64,000 bases of DNA, taken from the NCBI GenBank assembly GCA_023101885.1, contig JALPQD010000360.1, positions 806,001 through 870,000 of the forward strand, in the 5' to 3' direction. Origin of the DNA: Typhlomys cinereus. Taxonomy: Eukaryota > Chordata > Mammalia > Rodentia > Platacanthomyidae. Below are positions 41,101 through 51,329 of this stretch, piece after piece (the stretch's first letter is position 1; the number at the start of each line of letters is the position of its first letter). A program made the translations under genes and the position numbers. The notes beneath the pieces are model-generated. The model was not told the origin of the DNA, ran no database searches, and worked only from the letters and a program-made list of their open reading frames with translations.

Positions 41101-41439
41101 AAATAGGAAGGAAGGCTGGCCGGAAAGGAGAAAGTATGCAGCATGAATGGTGGGGGCGTGACTGGGTAACATAGGAGCAAATAATATAAATTCATTGTAA
41201 TCCCGTACAACAATGTCAAAGAAGAGAAAATTAAAAAATATTAATGAGTTATTTTCCTATATTAAGTCTTCCAAATTAGGCGTGTGTGTTACACGTGCAG
41301 CATATCTCAATTCCAGTGAACCCCTTCCAGGTACTCTGTAGCCATATGCAGCTGAAGGCAGCACTGCCTCAGGAGAGGAAGTGGAGACTTGGAGGATGTA
41401 AGTGAAGGTTACAGAATGAGGGTTTGATTCCTGACTTAG

Positions 41440-41740
41440 CCCTGATGCTCTGCCATGCTGGAAAAATGGCGTCCATCTGCTATGTCATGACACATGACAT
41501 CTATCCCCTAAGCTGGCTGGAGACGCTCATACAGCCAGTATGCTATGCCAGAGACATGGCATCTGCCTACTGAGCTATGCTGCACCCATGGCACCTACCT
41601 GCTATGCCATGCTGGAGAAATGGCCTCCATCTGCTATGCTGTTAGACACACAGCATCTACCTTTTATGCTATGTGAGAGACGCTCATACACTATGTATAC
41701 TGTGCTGGAGACAGTGTCCACCTGATGTGCCAAGGTCATG
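41440..41740 (+). repeat. Degenerate minisatellite, about 30-40 bp period
   Basis: Units vary around CTGCTATGCCATGCTGGAGA.ATGGC and CATC.ACCTGCTATG. At least six recognisable units lie between GATGCTCTGCCATGCTGG and the last ACTGTGCTGGAGACAG. GAGACGCTCATACA occurs twice (41521 and 41678). It has no microsatellite core and no relation to the neighbouring repeats. Confidence 0.8.
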
Positions 41741-41799
41741 TCTGTGTTAACATCTCTTAGGAGATTTCAAAGATGATCCCACATCATAGACACATGAAC

Positions 41800-42335
41800 C
41801 TTTTTTATTTTTTAAGTAGGTTTTTATTTATTCTTTGAAGCTTTCATATACGAACACAGGATTGATACATTTTCATCCCCTACTATCCGTTCATTCCCCT
41901 CCTATTCTACCCTACATGTTTTCCTTTCCATTCAGTCTCCCTCCTAACCCTATGCCCCCCTGCATGTGTGAACATTGGTCCACGTCCAAGTTGCCTATAA
42001 TGGCAGGTGCCTCGGCACCCACTGGAGCATGAATTACTCACAAGTGCACAAACCATTCAGAAGAGAAGCACCAGTCCCAAGCAATCTCTCAGGGTGGCAC
42101 TGTATTTCCTGAGATCTTCCGTCCCTCATGGGAAAATGTTGATAGGCCAGTCATTGTAGAGATCTGGTGGAAGCAGACATCACTGCATTTAGCTCTTGGG
42201 TAATGTGATTTGAGCAGGGGCTACCGTCTGTTAATACCTCTCTGCCTTCAGGCTCTTACATGTTTGCTGCTCATTCTTTTCAAGGTTTCCTGAGCCATGG
42301 TATAGGGAGGGGTGATTTTGATTTTGATGTCCTAT
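41800..42335 (-). mobile_element. LINE-1 Lx-type 3' UTR (antisense)
   Basis: A TTTTTTATTTTTTAAG left end, CTTTCATATACGAACACAGG, CATTCCCCTCCTATTCTACCC, then GCACAAACCATTCAGAAGAG, TGAGATCTTCCGTCCCTCATGG and TTTCCTGAGCCATGGTATAGG, in antisense 3' UTR order. Confidence 0.65.
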
Positions 42336-42695
42336 TTTTTTTTTTAGTTTTTTAGTTTTACAAGCATATCGAGTACCAATCCCTGCTTCCCTCCATCCCC
42401 CCTGACATGTGAACATTAAGTTGACAGTTTAATATGTTTTCACTTTTGTCTCCAAAGAAAATCAGCTCTAAATTCCTCTCCTTTGCACCCTTTTTTGCTG
42501 CCCTTTGTGAATACCAGTACTTCATTTAAAAAACAAAAATATTCTCTTTGTCTACCCTCTTAGGCTCCTTATTCCTGACTACATCTGGGGTCCCTGGGAA
42601 TTTGGTCGTCTATTTTCGTGTTGAAGTGGTCTCTAGCGCCTTTTGTCTAGAGGGCCTTTCATTTATTCAGCAAATATTAAAGGTTGAACGAGCGT
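42336..42695. repeat. T-rich sequence, possibly a second L1 3' piece
   Basis: TTTTTTTTTTAGTTTTTTAG followed by CCTGCTTCCCTCCATCCCCC looks like another reverse L1 tail, then becomes unrecognisable. Confidence 0.35.
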
Positions 42696-42699
42696 AATG

Positions 42700-42915
42700 G
42701 AGTAAGAAGTAGGTATGGGGTCTTTGGGGTTGGACAGACCTGGATTTGAGTCCTAGGTCCACTGGATGATGATTTTAGGCAGGTCATTTAATTTCTCTAT
42801 CCTTCAGTTTCTTGTTAAATGAAAGAGGACACTAATGTTCACTTTTCAGGGATTATTGTGAAGACTGTGAGATGATATATGTAAAGTGAGACTCCAAGGA
42901 GTCAAAAATTATAAT
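42700..42915 (+). repeat. MIR SINE
   Basis: GGGTTGGACAGACCTGGATTTG, AGTCCTAGGTCCACTGG, GGCAGGTCATTTAATTTCTC, CCTTCAGTTTCTTGTTAAATG, GGGATTATTGTGAAGAC. A long, clear MIR. Confidence 0.9.
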
Positions 42916-43002
42916 TCCAATAATCCCATGCTGTTCATTGGATTATGCTATGTGCAGGCAGAAGCCCAATGATGTTAATCTATCATTCACTCTCATTGGC
43001 TT

Positions 43003-43170
43003 TTCCTTCCTTCCTTCCTTCCTTCCTTCCTTCCTTCCTTCCTTCCTTCCTTCCTTCCTTCCTTCCTTCCTTCCTTCCTTCCTTCCTTCCTTCCTTCCTT
43101 TTTTCCTTCCTTCCTCCATCCCTCCCTCCCTCTCTTCCTCCCTCCCTCTTTCCTTCCTTCCCTCCTTCTT
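43003..43170 (+). repeat. (TTCC)n microsatellite
   Basis: About 95 bp of pure TTCC (43003-43098) followed by CTCC and TTCC pyrimidine sequence. Pyrimidines are again on the plus strand. Confidence 0.97.
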
Positions 43171-43174
43171 AGTG

Positions 43175-43440
43175 GTAGTCATGTGACTCATGAACTTATT
43201 GGCAACATACAGGCAAACAGCAACATCTTTCTAGAACCCTTGCAATCCTACAGGCTAGCAGCAGATTGACTTCATAATTAGGTACCCCTGATCTTGGTGT
43301 GTCTCTTTTTGGTTCTCTCTCGGGCACCGGCAGGTCTGAGGAGCACGATGTTAACAGCATTAACGATAGCTAACGCTTCTCGATCGATAGCCGTGTGCTG
43401 GACCGGCGTTAATCAAATTGCCTCTGGTTTCCTTGTCAGC
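43175..43440. other. Repeat-free interval with AT-core motifs
   Basis: GTTAACAGCATTAACGATAGC and GGCGTTAATCAAATTGCC are notable homeobox-type cores. No gene. Candidate regulatory DNA only by appearance. Confidence 0.3.
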
Positions 43441-43444
43441 CTTC

Positions 43445-43605
43445 AAATCAGTCTTTTGAGCAAGCGTGCAATTGCTCTTTATTGTAGTTGGAAACAGGGC
43501 CTCAGAGTTTGACAGATCTGCTTAAGTTCATAGAGGCAGAATATGAACCTAAGTTCCACACTAAGAGATATCCTTCACCACTGTGCTTTTTGCTTGTGGG
43601 CTTTA
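43445..43605 (-). repeat. MIR SINE (antisense)
   Basis: GGAAACAGGGCCTCAGAGTTTG, CTGCTTAAGTTCATAGAGGCAG, AATATGAACCTAAGTTCC. Confidence 0.7.
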
Positions 43606-43799
43606 GATACGTCTCAACCAAGGGAGTTTGAAGCGGCTTGTAAATGGACCAGGAGCTACTTTTTCTTTAATCCTTCTTTCCTACCAGTCTCTTTCCTACT
43701 ATCAGGTCTTTTTGTGTATGTGTGGCCCCCGCTGAGATTCATGTGGGTTGATGGCACGTGCCTTAACACTTGCTGGAGCTTCGACCACTTATCAATGAG

Positions 43800-44240
43800 G
43801 AAAGCATCTCTTCATATTGCTGTCTGTCTGGCATTAGTTTCTCAGGGAGGTGCGAAGCGTCTTGAGATCTTTTTCCTCCCATGGTGGAATGTTGATAGGA
43901 CAAATCCTATGCAGGTTTTGTGAAGCACACACAGCTTTAGTGAACTCCTTTCCTGCTTCTGACATTCGTACCACCCCCTCGTCCGCAATGTTTCCTCCTG
44001 AGCCTCGGGGTGTGTGTTTGTGGATGACTTAGATATGCTACTGTTTATGGCCAAGTAGGTTGCATTTGTTTTCTGTACTTTGATCAGTTGTAATTCTCTG
44101 TGTTAAACATATTCCATTGCAAAGGGAATCTTCTAGATTGAGCACAGAAACTCCTCTGATCTATGGGTAAAAAGAGAAATGTTTAGAAGGCACGGGGCCT
44201 ATTTCCAAAAACAGCTTTTCTTGCCTGCTTCTTTTCCTGG
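43800..44240 (-). mobile_element. LINE-1 Lx-type 3' UTR (antisense)
   Basis: TTTCTCAGGGAGGTGCGAAG, TACCACCCCCTCGTCCGCAAT, TTCCTCCTGAGCCTCGGGG, CTGATCTATGGGTAAAAAG and TGTTTAGAAGGCACGGG. The same landmarks occur in the longer piece at 19575-20900. Confidence 0.75.
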
Positions 44241-44261
44241 AATTGAATAGAAATTAACGTA

Positions 44262-44350
44262 GAGAAATGGCTTTGGAATTGGACAGACTCAGATTCAAAT
44301 CCCAACCCGGATGACTTTGGACGTGACCTTGAACCTCACTTCTTAAAGGT
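44262..44350 (+). repeat. MIR SINE core
   Basis: GGCTTTGGAATTGGACAGACTC, AGATTCAAATCCCAACCC, GTGACCTTGAACCTCAC. Confidence 0.8.
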
Positions 44351-44454
44351 TAAGATACAGCATGTTCCAAATTAAACAGACATCTCGGCCCCGGTTTTTT
44401 GTTTTCTTTCCTTTTGGGCTTTGTGTGCTATCTTTTTAGTTTAACCTTTTCCCA

Positions 44455-44826
44455 TTTTTATGTGTATGTGTGTGGGGAGTGGTGCATATATGTATGTCTT
44501 CATGTGTGGGCACACGTGTATGTGTGTGTAGGTGTGCATGCATGCATGTGCTCATGTGGAGGACTGAGACTTATATTAGGAGTCATCCTTGATCATGTTT
44601 CCACTTTATTCTTTTGAGGCTGGTTCCCTAATTAAACCCAGAACTCACCTGTAGAGCTAGTCTGCCTAGCAACTTGCTCTGGGATTGCCTGTCTTCTTTA
44701 CTTTTCAGAGTTGGAATTATAGGTGAGTTGCCACACCAGATATTTTACCTGGGATTTGGGAATCCAAACTCTGGGTCTTTTGCTTGCATGGCAGTCGCAT
44801 GAGCTGCTGACCCATCTCCTCAGCCC
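44455..44826 (-). repeat. Composite SINE, GT-tailed (antisense)
   Basis: A GT-rich distal part, GTGGAGGACTGAGACTTATA, GGCTGGTTCCCTAATTAAAC, GAGCTAGTCTGCCTAGC, TTGGAATTATAGGTGAG, GCATGAGCTGCTGACCCATC. Same family as 15762 and 52255. Confidence 0.8.
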
Positions 44827-44914
44827 TCATGCCTGTCTTTCTCTCTCTGTCCCTTTCTCTTTCCCATCCCTTCCCTTTTCTGATATTAGCTCCCCATGGA
44901 AACTCTGTGTTATA

Positions 44915-45350
44915 CATTGTTGCAGTCAGTCTGCTTGGTTGTTGACAAATCACCATCAAATGGCTTAAGGGAACAAGGGGTTTATTTTCTCTTGTGATTC
45001 CTGGTTACAGTTGTTTGTCCATCTTAACAAGAGAGCTCATACCAGCCCCTGGGCCAGGGGAACTGGCCATGCCACCTCTGTACAACGGCTGAGAGAGAGA
45101 CAATCCTTATTTATCAGACCAGCATGTCTGACCAAGTGTACACTAGGTTGTCGACTTCCTCAACCACCTCTCAGTATTTTATTCACCTGTTCAGGGCCTA
45201 GTCCCACCCACCATGGGCTGAGCCCTCCTCATCAGCTAGACAATCTCCTGCAAGTTTGCTCTGGGCTTAACTCAACCATTAATTCTCTACAAATGTACCC
45301 AGAGCTCAAACCCTCAGCTGTCGAGTTGACACCTGTGCCTAACTATGACA
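44915..45350 (-). mobile_element. 400-bp repeat family, copy F (antisense)
   Basis: TTGCAGTCAGTCTGCTTGG, GACAAATCACCATCAAATGG, CTTAAGGGAACAAGGGG, CAGACCAGCATGTCTGACC, TCGAGTTGACACCTGTGCC. Confidence 0.8.
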
Positions 45351-45447
45351 CATGCCTCTCCTTCCAACTCCCCTGACAGCAGTGTGACTCAGCTCCCTAC
45401 CTGACAACTTAAGTATCAGGAAAGAAACTTCTCTTCCCATCAGTACT

Positions 45448-45800
45448 AGTTTGATACAGTTGTCAATGTGACAATCGAAGGCTGAGCTCTAGCAAAGCCT
45501 AAGCAAGCCTGAAGGAAAGTATCCAATTGGTGTTGGTAGACCCAGCCCATGGTGGGTTGGGACCATTCCCTGGATGGACGGATAAGATGGAGGGAGCTGG
45601 TTTGACAGATTTGGACTGGCTTGCTCTGGTAAGTCAAGTTTTCTCAGCAACCCCCTTGAATATGGTTCCCTCTGGCTCCAGGTATTGGTATGAACTCTCT
45701 TGCTAGGCTGGATAATGAGCTGTCATGGAGAACTGTGAGCAAGAGTAAAACTCCCGTGATTCCCTAAGCTGTTTGGTTGTGAATTTATCAGCAACTTTAT
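45448..45800 (+). mobile_element. 400-bp repeat family, copy G
   Basis: GTTGTCAATGTGACAATCG, AGCAAGCCTGAAGGAAAG, CCCATGGTGGGTTGGGACC, GTATTGGTATGAACTCTC, TGAATTTATCAGCAAC. Lies head-to-head with copy F, about 95 bp away. Confidence 0.78.
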
Positions 45801-45804
45801 CACC

Positions 45805-47060
45805 ATCCTTTGGCCAGTGGAGTCCTGGCTTCCTCCTAACCTATCCTCTTTCCAGATCTGGCGCTGGAACTAATCTTCAAAGTGCTGTGTATTTTTTTTT
45901 TCTGTGCAGCGATCAGGTGGTATCCTTGAATGATTCTCCATACGCCAATATTGATTTACATTGAAATCTTCATTCACTTTTTGCTGAGACATGATTCATG
46001 TCTTAATAATGGAGGGGCACCTTGTGGGAGGGGAGGGTCTTTTTAAGAAAGTCACACTTAACTTCTCTAGCTGTTTCTCAAACACACCTGAATCCTATGG
46101 TTAGCTACAAGCATCTGACTTGCTTCGGTCTCATTTCTCCCTTCCCTTTTAGGGTGTCTGGCTCTCCTTATCCATTTTCCCCAGGGTCACCGTGGCAAAG
46201 TCTGATTGGAGAAGGTTGTGTTCTCATCAATCATCAATGCTTCCTTTAGGCTCACCTAGCCTCCTGGGACAGGTACTGGGTCTGAGTGATTTGCTAGAGT
46301 GCTTGATGGAGCTGTGGAGGCCCCACCTGACTCATCTGAAAGAAGGTCCACTGATGCTATGAAGGGGTGTTTTCATGAACTGAAAGACAAGTCGACATCG
46401 GGGAGATCATAGCTCCCATGAGCCACAGTAAGGACAAGTGGGAGGGAGCAGGCTGCTCTGGGGTGGAACACTGAGGATTACCTTCCTCTGTGTTCTCTTT
46501 ATCTTGGAAGCTGAATGTCGTTAATGGTCAGATAATGCTTGGTCACTATTTCCCCCATTTTAAGTGTGTGCTGGTGCCGAGGGAGAGGAAATCCTCAAAA
46601 CCAGCTGCTTCTGACTCAGACATCATCGGTTTTGCTGTAACCACCACGTTGTCTTCCTCCCTGTAGCATCCTAGACATGTCTGCTTTTTCTCAACCACAG
46701 CTTGTCTGAGCGGTCCCTGAGTTAGCCTGGGTTTGGTTGTTTTTGACCATATAGAGTTACTTCTTTCCATCTGCCAAGAAGGAGCTTGTATGTGGGACTG
46801 GGGAATAGACTTGACGTTATTAACTGTAAGGGTATTACTGGGAGACACAAGCCATATTTAATGTAGGCTCCTGGCCTGTGTATAAAATCCTGTTACAGCT
46901 TTTTGCAGTGGAAGCTGTTGAGATTGGAAATCGGTGATAAAGCTGGATGGCCAAAGCTGGTAAGATGAATATGAGACCTACGAGTATGAGGATCCTCTTC
47001 TACCAGCAGAGCATGAGTTAGAGTTCTTGCTTTCCTAACCAATGCCTGTGATGATATTTA
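45805..47060. other. Unique sequence, no gene seen
   Basis: No repeat recognised in 1.25 kb. A 100-codon minus-strand frame at 46546-46848 shows no family feature. Confidence 0.35.
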
Positions 47061-47067
47061 ACATGTC

Positions 47068-47395
47068 CATTCATCCATCCATCCACCCATCTACCCACCC
47101 ACTCAATTACCAATCTACACATCCATCCACCCACCCACCCACCCACCCACCCATCCACCCACCTATCCATCCATCCATCCATCCATCCATCCATCCATCC
47201 ATCCATCCATCCATCCATCCATCCATCCATCTATCCACATCTCTCCATCTACCCATCAGTTCATCCATTCACTAATCCATACATCCATCTATCCATCCAC
47301 TTACCACTCATACATCCATCCACCCACCCACCATCCATCCATTCATCTATCCATCTAGCTTTCATCTACTCATTCACCCATGCACCCACAGTCAT
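47068..47395 (+). repeat. (CATC)/(CACC)n minisatellite
   Basis: CATC and CACC tetramers over about 330 bp, purest at 47168-47230. Frames read as HPSI or MDGW repeats and are artefacts. Confidence 0.96.
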
Positions 47396-47399
47396 AATG

Positions 47400-47735
47400 T
47401 AATAGTTTAGACTACAGACTGGACTTCCTGCCATGGTTTGAATCCCAGTTCTATCATTCAAAGTACGTAATTTTTGTTAAATTTATAAACATTCTATGCC
47501 CCAAAATTAGATTGATATTGAAAATAGTAAAATCCTATATAATAGTATTATAAGGATTCTCTGTTCTTCTAAGTATATCTTAATAAATATAGAAATAATA
47601 AAATACATAAATAAGGCTCATGGTCTCTCTTGGACAGTTCTCAAAGTATTTTGTCCAATATTTCCTCTCACGTTGACCATATCTGAAAAATATTTCAATG
47701 TTTGTCAATAGCAATTACTATTATGACTATGATTT
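47400..47735. other. AT-rich unique interval
   Basis: TAATAGTATTATAAGG-type sequence without recognised repeat. Confidence 0.35.
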
Positions 47736-47736
47736 G

Positions 47737-47739
47737 TGT

Positions 47740-47798
<59 letters not shown>

Positions 47799-48044
47799 GG
47801 TCTGTGCATATCAGAGGGTACTGTGTGTGCCTGTGAAGGCCTAAGGGTGACTTTGGGAATCATTCTGGATTGCTTCTCTCTCCTTTTTGTTTCTCTCTGG
47901 GATTTCACTGGCTCCTCCTTCCAGAGCTGGAAGTTCAGGCCACCATCACTCTGTCTGACACTTTCATGTGGGAATCTCGGATCTGAACTAAGGTCCGTCT
48001 ACTTTCAAGGCAGAATCTTAACCCCTGATCCATCTCTCTAGCCA
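47737..48044 (-). mobile_element. CA-tail-type SINE with (GT)n (antisense)
   Basis: About 50 bp of GT, CAGAGGGTACTGTGTGTGCC, GGGAATCATTCTGGATTGC, CCTTCCAGAGCTGGAAG, CTCGGATCTGAACTAAGG, CTGATCCATCTCTCTAGCC. Confidence 0.92.
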
Positions 48045-48051
48045 ATGATTA

Positions 48052-48165
48052 TGATTTTTGAGACCGAATCTCCCAGTATAGTCCAGGTCGGCCTTGAACT
48101 CGGTGTTTTACTGTCCTGTCTTTCAAGTGCTGGGATTGCCAGTGTGCACTATACCCAGCTGTTAT
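48052..48165 (-). repeat. B1 SINE (antisense)
   Basis: TTTTTGAGACCGAATCTCCC, AGTCCAGGTCGGCCTTGAAC, CAAGTGCTGGGATTGCC; adjoins the SINE upstream. Confidence 0.85.
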
Positions 48166-48169
48166 TATT

Positions 48170-49125
48170 ATTAAAAACTCTCTCATTCAACAAAGAAGGA
48201 CAAGACATGCGTTTTTAACTGAAAGAATCAGTTCCAATGTCAATGCCCAATTTTCTAGGAGCTGGACAGCTGAGAACTTTCGTGGGGCTGTGTGTGGAAG
48301 GAGAAGCCGTGTGTCTGCCTCTCACGTTTCCCAGAAAGTGGCTTTTCCTGAACACAGAGTAGAAGGTTTTCAGGCTTGGAATTTGTCAGTGTTTAACTTG
48401 GCTGGGAGCCTACAACCTACCTTCTCACGTAGTCAGAAGCCTTCCCAGTATAATGTGTGAAAACCCATAGGCCCCCTGCCCACAGTCTCCCAGAGTGCTA
48501 TCACCAACCGCTCAGAAGTGTGTACAAATTGGGAGACAGCTGGATCCCACATCTCCCTGTGACATTTGCTAAAACAAATGCCTGTTAATAAGTTGGCACG
48601 ATTCCCTTGTCTCTGTGATAAAGATGTACCTGTTACTGGGAGCCCTCGAGAGGAGACCTTTGGAGAAGGCCTTACCACTCATCTTAATTGGTGGCAGACG
48701 GATGTATGGGGGAAAGCTTACGGTTTTTTTCTTCTCCATTCATCTCAATAGAATGTTGTGAAATAACACCCCTTTGCCCTTCTGGGCCGTATATCCTGAG
48801 CTTTAAAGACTGACGACATGGTTGGTTTAAAAAGCTCTGTTACTTCAGGATGTGCTGTCAGCCGATGTGGTGGATTAAATCGTTTTAAGGTCACCAGGTT
48901 TAATTCTTACTTCAGTGGTTCTCAGACCTTGTTTTGTTAAAGCCCTAGAGCTTTTATCTGCAGGGATTGAGCATGTTATTTCCAAGACGACATTGTTTCT
49001 GCTTCATATTAATCACATGCATTAAACTATACATTGTCTTCTTAATGTGATTTAAAAAATTTAAATTTGCATTTGCATTCCCGTCGATTTGATCATCAGG
49101 CGAAGTCTTGTGGAAGCGAGGAGAC
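48170..49125. other. Unique sequence, no gene seen
   Basis: Nearly 1 kb without recognised repeats, AT-rich near 49020-49075. Candidate for conservation testing. Confidence 0.35.
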
Positions 49126-49129
49126 AGTC

Positions 49130-49395
49130 TTATTTATTTATCATGTTTTTGTGTGTATGCACTTGTGTACAGGAACCTGTGCATGTGCATGCAGACGTTG
49201 ATGTTGGGTGTCTTCCTCATTACCTTATTTTTGAGGCAGGATCTGTCTTCACAAACCCAGGGCTCAACACTGCAGCTTCCAGTGCTGGGGGGTGCATACC
49301 ATCCCCCTGCTTTTACATAGGTGCTGGGATTCAGATTCAGGGCCCCAGGCTTATTCAGCAAGTGTTTTATCCACTGAGCCATCTCCCCAGGTCTC
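49130..49395 (-). repeat. Composite B4-type SINE (antisense)
   Basis: GTGTGTATGCACTTGTG, ATTTTTGAGGCAGGATCTG, CCAGTGCTGGGGGGTGC, GGTGCTGGGATTCAGATTC, CTGAGCCATCTCCCCAGG. Confidence 0.75.
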
Positions 49396-49399
49396 TTTA

Positions 49400-49780
49400 T
49401 TATTTTGCTTGACATGTATTTGTTGAATGACCTTTGGTGTGCAGTGCTGAACAAAAACGGAAAGCATCCGTTTTCAGGAGAGCTTCACGTAGCCTCAGGG
49501 GTGGTAGGGACGGTTTGCCGAGGAGGGTAAGGTAGTTCTCAGAGATGAAGCACAGTCTGACATTTGATAGCACCTTAGTATCAGAACCATACTCTCTGTG
49601 TGTTCTTATCGGAGTCGACGGAGCATCTCGGTCTTTTTACCGTTAGGTGGCATGAGCAGAGATGACTTGATCATATTGATCGGCCGCCTCTCGGCAGGAC
49701 TGGAAATCTCCATTTCTCGGCCACTCAATCTAGAGAGGGGATTTGAAATGAATGGCACTTGGACTTACTGCCAAAATATA
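49400..49780. other. Unique sequence, no gene seen
   Basis: The GC-richer part at 49660-49740 (GATCGGCCGCCTCTCGGC) is repeat-free. Confidence 0.35.
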
Positions 49781-49782
49781 GG

Positions 49783-49890
49783 AATGGGAGTAGGGAGAAG
49801 GCTCAGAGGTTGAAACCTTTGCCCCATAAGCAAAAGGAACATGTTTGAGAACTTATTTGAAGGTTCTAGCAGGGGAATGCAGTTACCCGT
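49783..49890 (+). repeat. Truncated CA-tail-type SINE head
   Basis: GGGAGTAGGGAGAAGGCTCAG, GGTTGAAACCTTTGCCCC and ATAAGCAAAAGGAACATG are the decayed tRNA-like head. The body stops near 49890. Confidence 0.65.
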
Positions 49891-49904
49891 ATGCTTATTT
49901 TCCC

Positions 49905-50153
49905 CTTGGCATGTGTGTACAAGAATGTACTTCAGTGTGCAGCCTGTGGAGGCCCAAGGTTGACAGTGGGAATCATCCTGGATTGCTCTACCTCCTTATT
50001 GCTTTGCTCTGGGGTTTCCTAGGGTCTACTACTTTCCAGGGCCAGACGTGCAGGCTGCTGCCATTTCCTCCTGGCATGGGGTCTGTGGATCTGAGCTCCA
50101 GTCTTCTGCTTTCGAGGCAAAGGATTTAACCCCTGAGCCATCTCTCCAGCCCT
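49905..50153 (-). mobile_element. CA-tail-type SINE (antisense)
   Basis: GCATGTGTGTACAAGAATG tail side, GGGAATCATCCTGGATTGC, GGTTTCCTAGGGTCTACTAC, GATCTGAGCTCCAGTC, CTGAGCCATCTCTCCAGCCC. Converges with the plus-strand fragment at 49783. Confidence 0.88.
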
Positions 50154-50154
50154 C

Positions 50155-50785
50155 CGTGGACACTCTTGTCTGAAGAGTGGTCGTCCCCCATCAGAGGGGT
50201 GTGGTTGTTTTCTCTGATCAAGTAGACAGTTTCAGGACAGACACATGTAGAAACAGTGAGGGGAGAAGGGGACACTGGTCTAGCCAGCCAGATCCACCTA
50301 ATTAACTCTGGTGAGCAGTGGGGGACAGATATATTTGAACCATTGTTGTAGTCATCCATCAGTGTTCTTAAAAACTGAAATTTTTGAGTCAGAGTGTGTC
50401 CTTGTTAAGGTCTTAGCTGTTCACCAGAGAAGTTAGGACTCCTGTACATATTCAGCTAATGAACAGGCATTTCAGAATTCTCTGAAAGTAGACTAATCTT
50501 TGGAGCTTGGTAAGTTGCTTAGGTGAATCTGAAACTTGAAATTCTCTTGTCTCAGCCTCTTACATGGTGGTTAGCTGCAAGTGTGTTCTACTATACTTAG
50601 ATCACAGGTATAGTCAGTGCATTACTTTTGCACTGGAGAAGAATACTGGTTCTTTGCAAAGTACAAATGTTTTTGTGATGGAAGCCATGTTGGATGCTTT
50701 AGTCTTAGGTGAAGGCATTTGTAGATTTATCCCTACTCATACCATAGTCAGCCAGTTCACAAAATTGTAAGGAAAAAATAGTTAA
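50155..50785. other. Unique sequence, no gene seen
   Basis: No repeat recognised. Confidence 0.35.
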
Positions 50786-50789
50786 AAAC

Positions 50790-51117
50790 AAAAACAAAAC
50801 CCCTGACAAATGAGTTGGTACAACTTCTACATACTAGTGTGAGGACTTGAGTTGGGCTCACCAGCACCCACATTTAAAAAAAAAACGAACAAAGTGTGTG
50901 TGGTCTTATATATCTGTAACTGTAGTATAGGGGTAGGTCAGACCAGCAGATCCCGGAGCTCTTTAGTGAGCTAGACTAGCAAATTGGTGAGTAGCAGATT
51001 CAGTGACTCAAAAGAAAAGGTGGAGAGTGATAGAGAAAACATGTAATGTTGACCTTTGGCTTCTGTGTGGGCATGTACACACACACACGCACACACGCAC
51101 ACACTCATGCATTAAAA
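50790..51117 (+). repeat. Composite B4/RSINE1-like SINE
   Basis: AAATGAGTTGGTACAACTTC, GAGGACTTGAGTTGGGCTCACC, CTAGACTAGCAAATTGGTGAG, TAATGTTGACCTTTGGCTTC, then a CACACGCAC tail. Confidence 0.75.
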
Positions 51118-51214
51118 CAAATAAACAAATGCATTTATTACAAAAACCTGAAGCAATGAATGACCTTTATCATTGTTGTCTTCTCCATGATTAATTCTGG
51201 CTTCATCATGATTG

Positions 51215-51297
51215 TTACTGGTTTTGAGACTGACCTCAGGGCCTCACATGTGCAAGTATACACGCTACCACTCAGTCACACCCTAGTCCCTGCAGAA
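51215..51297 (-). repeat. ID-like fragment (antisense)
   Basis: CTGACCTCAGGGCCTCACATG, GCAAGTATACACGCTACCACTC, CACACCCTAGTCCC. Confidence 0.6.
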
Positions 51298-51329
51298 TTA
51301 TTCCTTTGTGTTTGGGATTACATTTCTTC

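Larger units (their letters stand above)
39740..41375. mobile_element. Ancient hAT-type DNA transposon, three separated pieces
   Basis: Piece 1 (39745-39805): GGTGTTATCCAACAGAAATG and CCACATTTGTAATTA. Piece 2 (40120-40225): CACATTTAAAAAGG, AAATTAATTTTGATAATGAG, CAACATGTAATCAAC. Piece 3 (41200-41375): AATATTAATGAGTTATTTTCC, ATTAAGTCTTCCAAATTAGG, GCAGCATATCTCAATTCC. Together they follow a MER58-class Charlie element from memory. They are separated by a composite SINE, an L1-like block and copy E of the 400-bp repeat. Confidence 0.6.

Noticed and set aside
43349..43363. HNF1-like palindrome GTTAACAGCATTAAC
   Set aside because: The spacer between half-sites is longer than the HNF1 consensus, so a real site is unlikely.
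47068..47395. CRISPR-like repeat arrangement
   Set aside because: Tetranucleotide array without fixed-length unique spacers, in a vertebrate genome.
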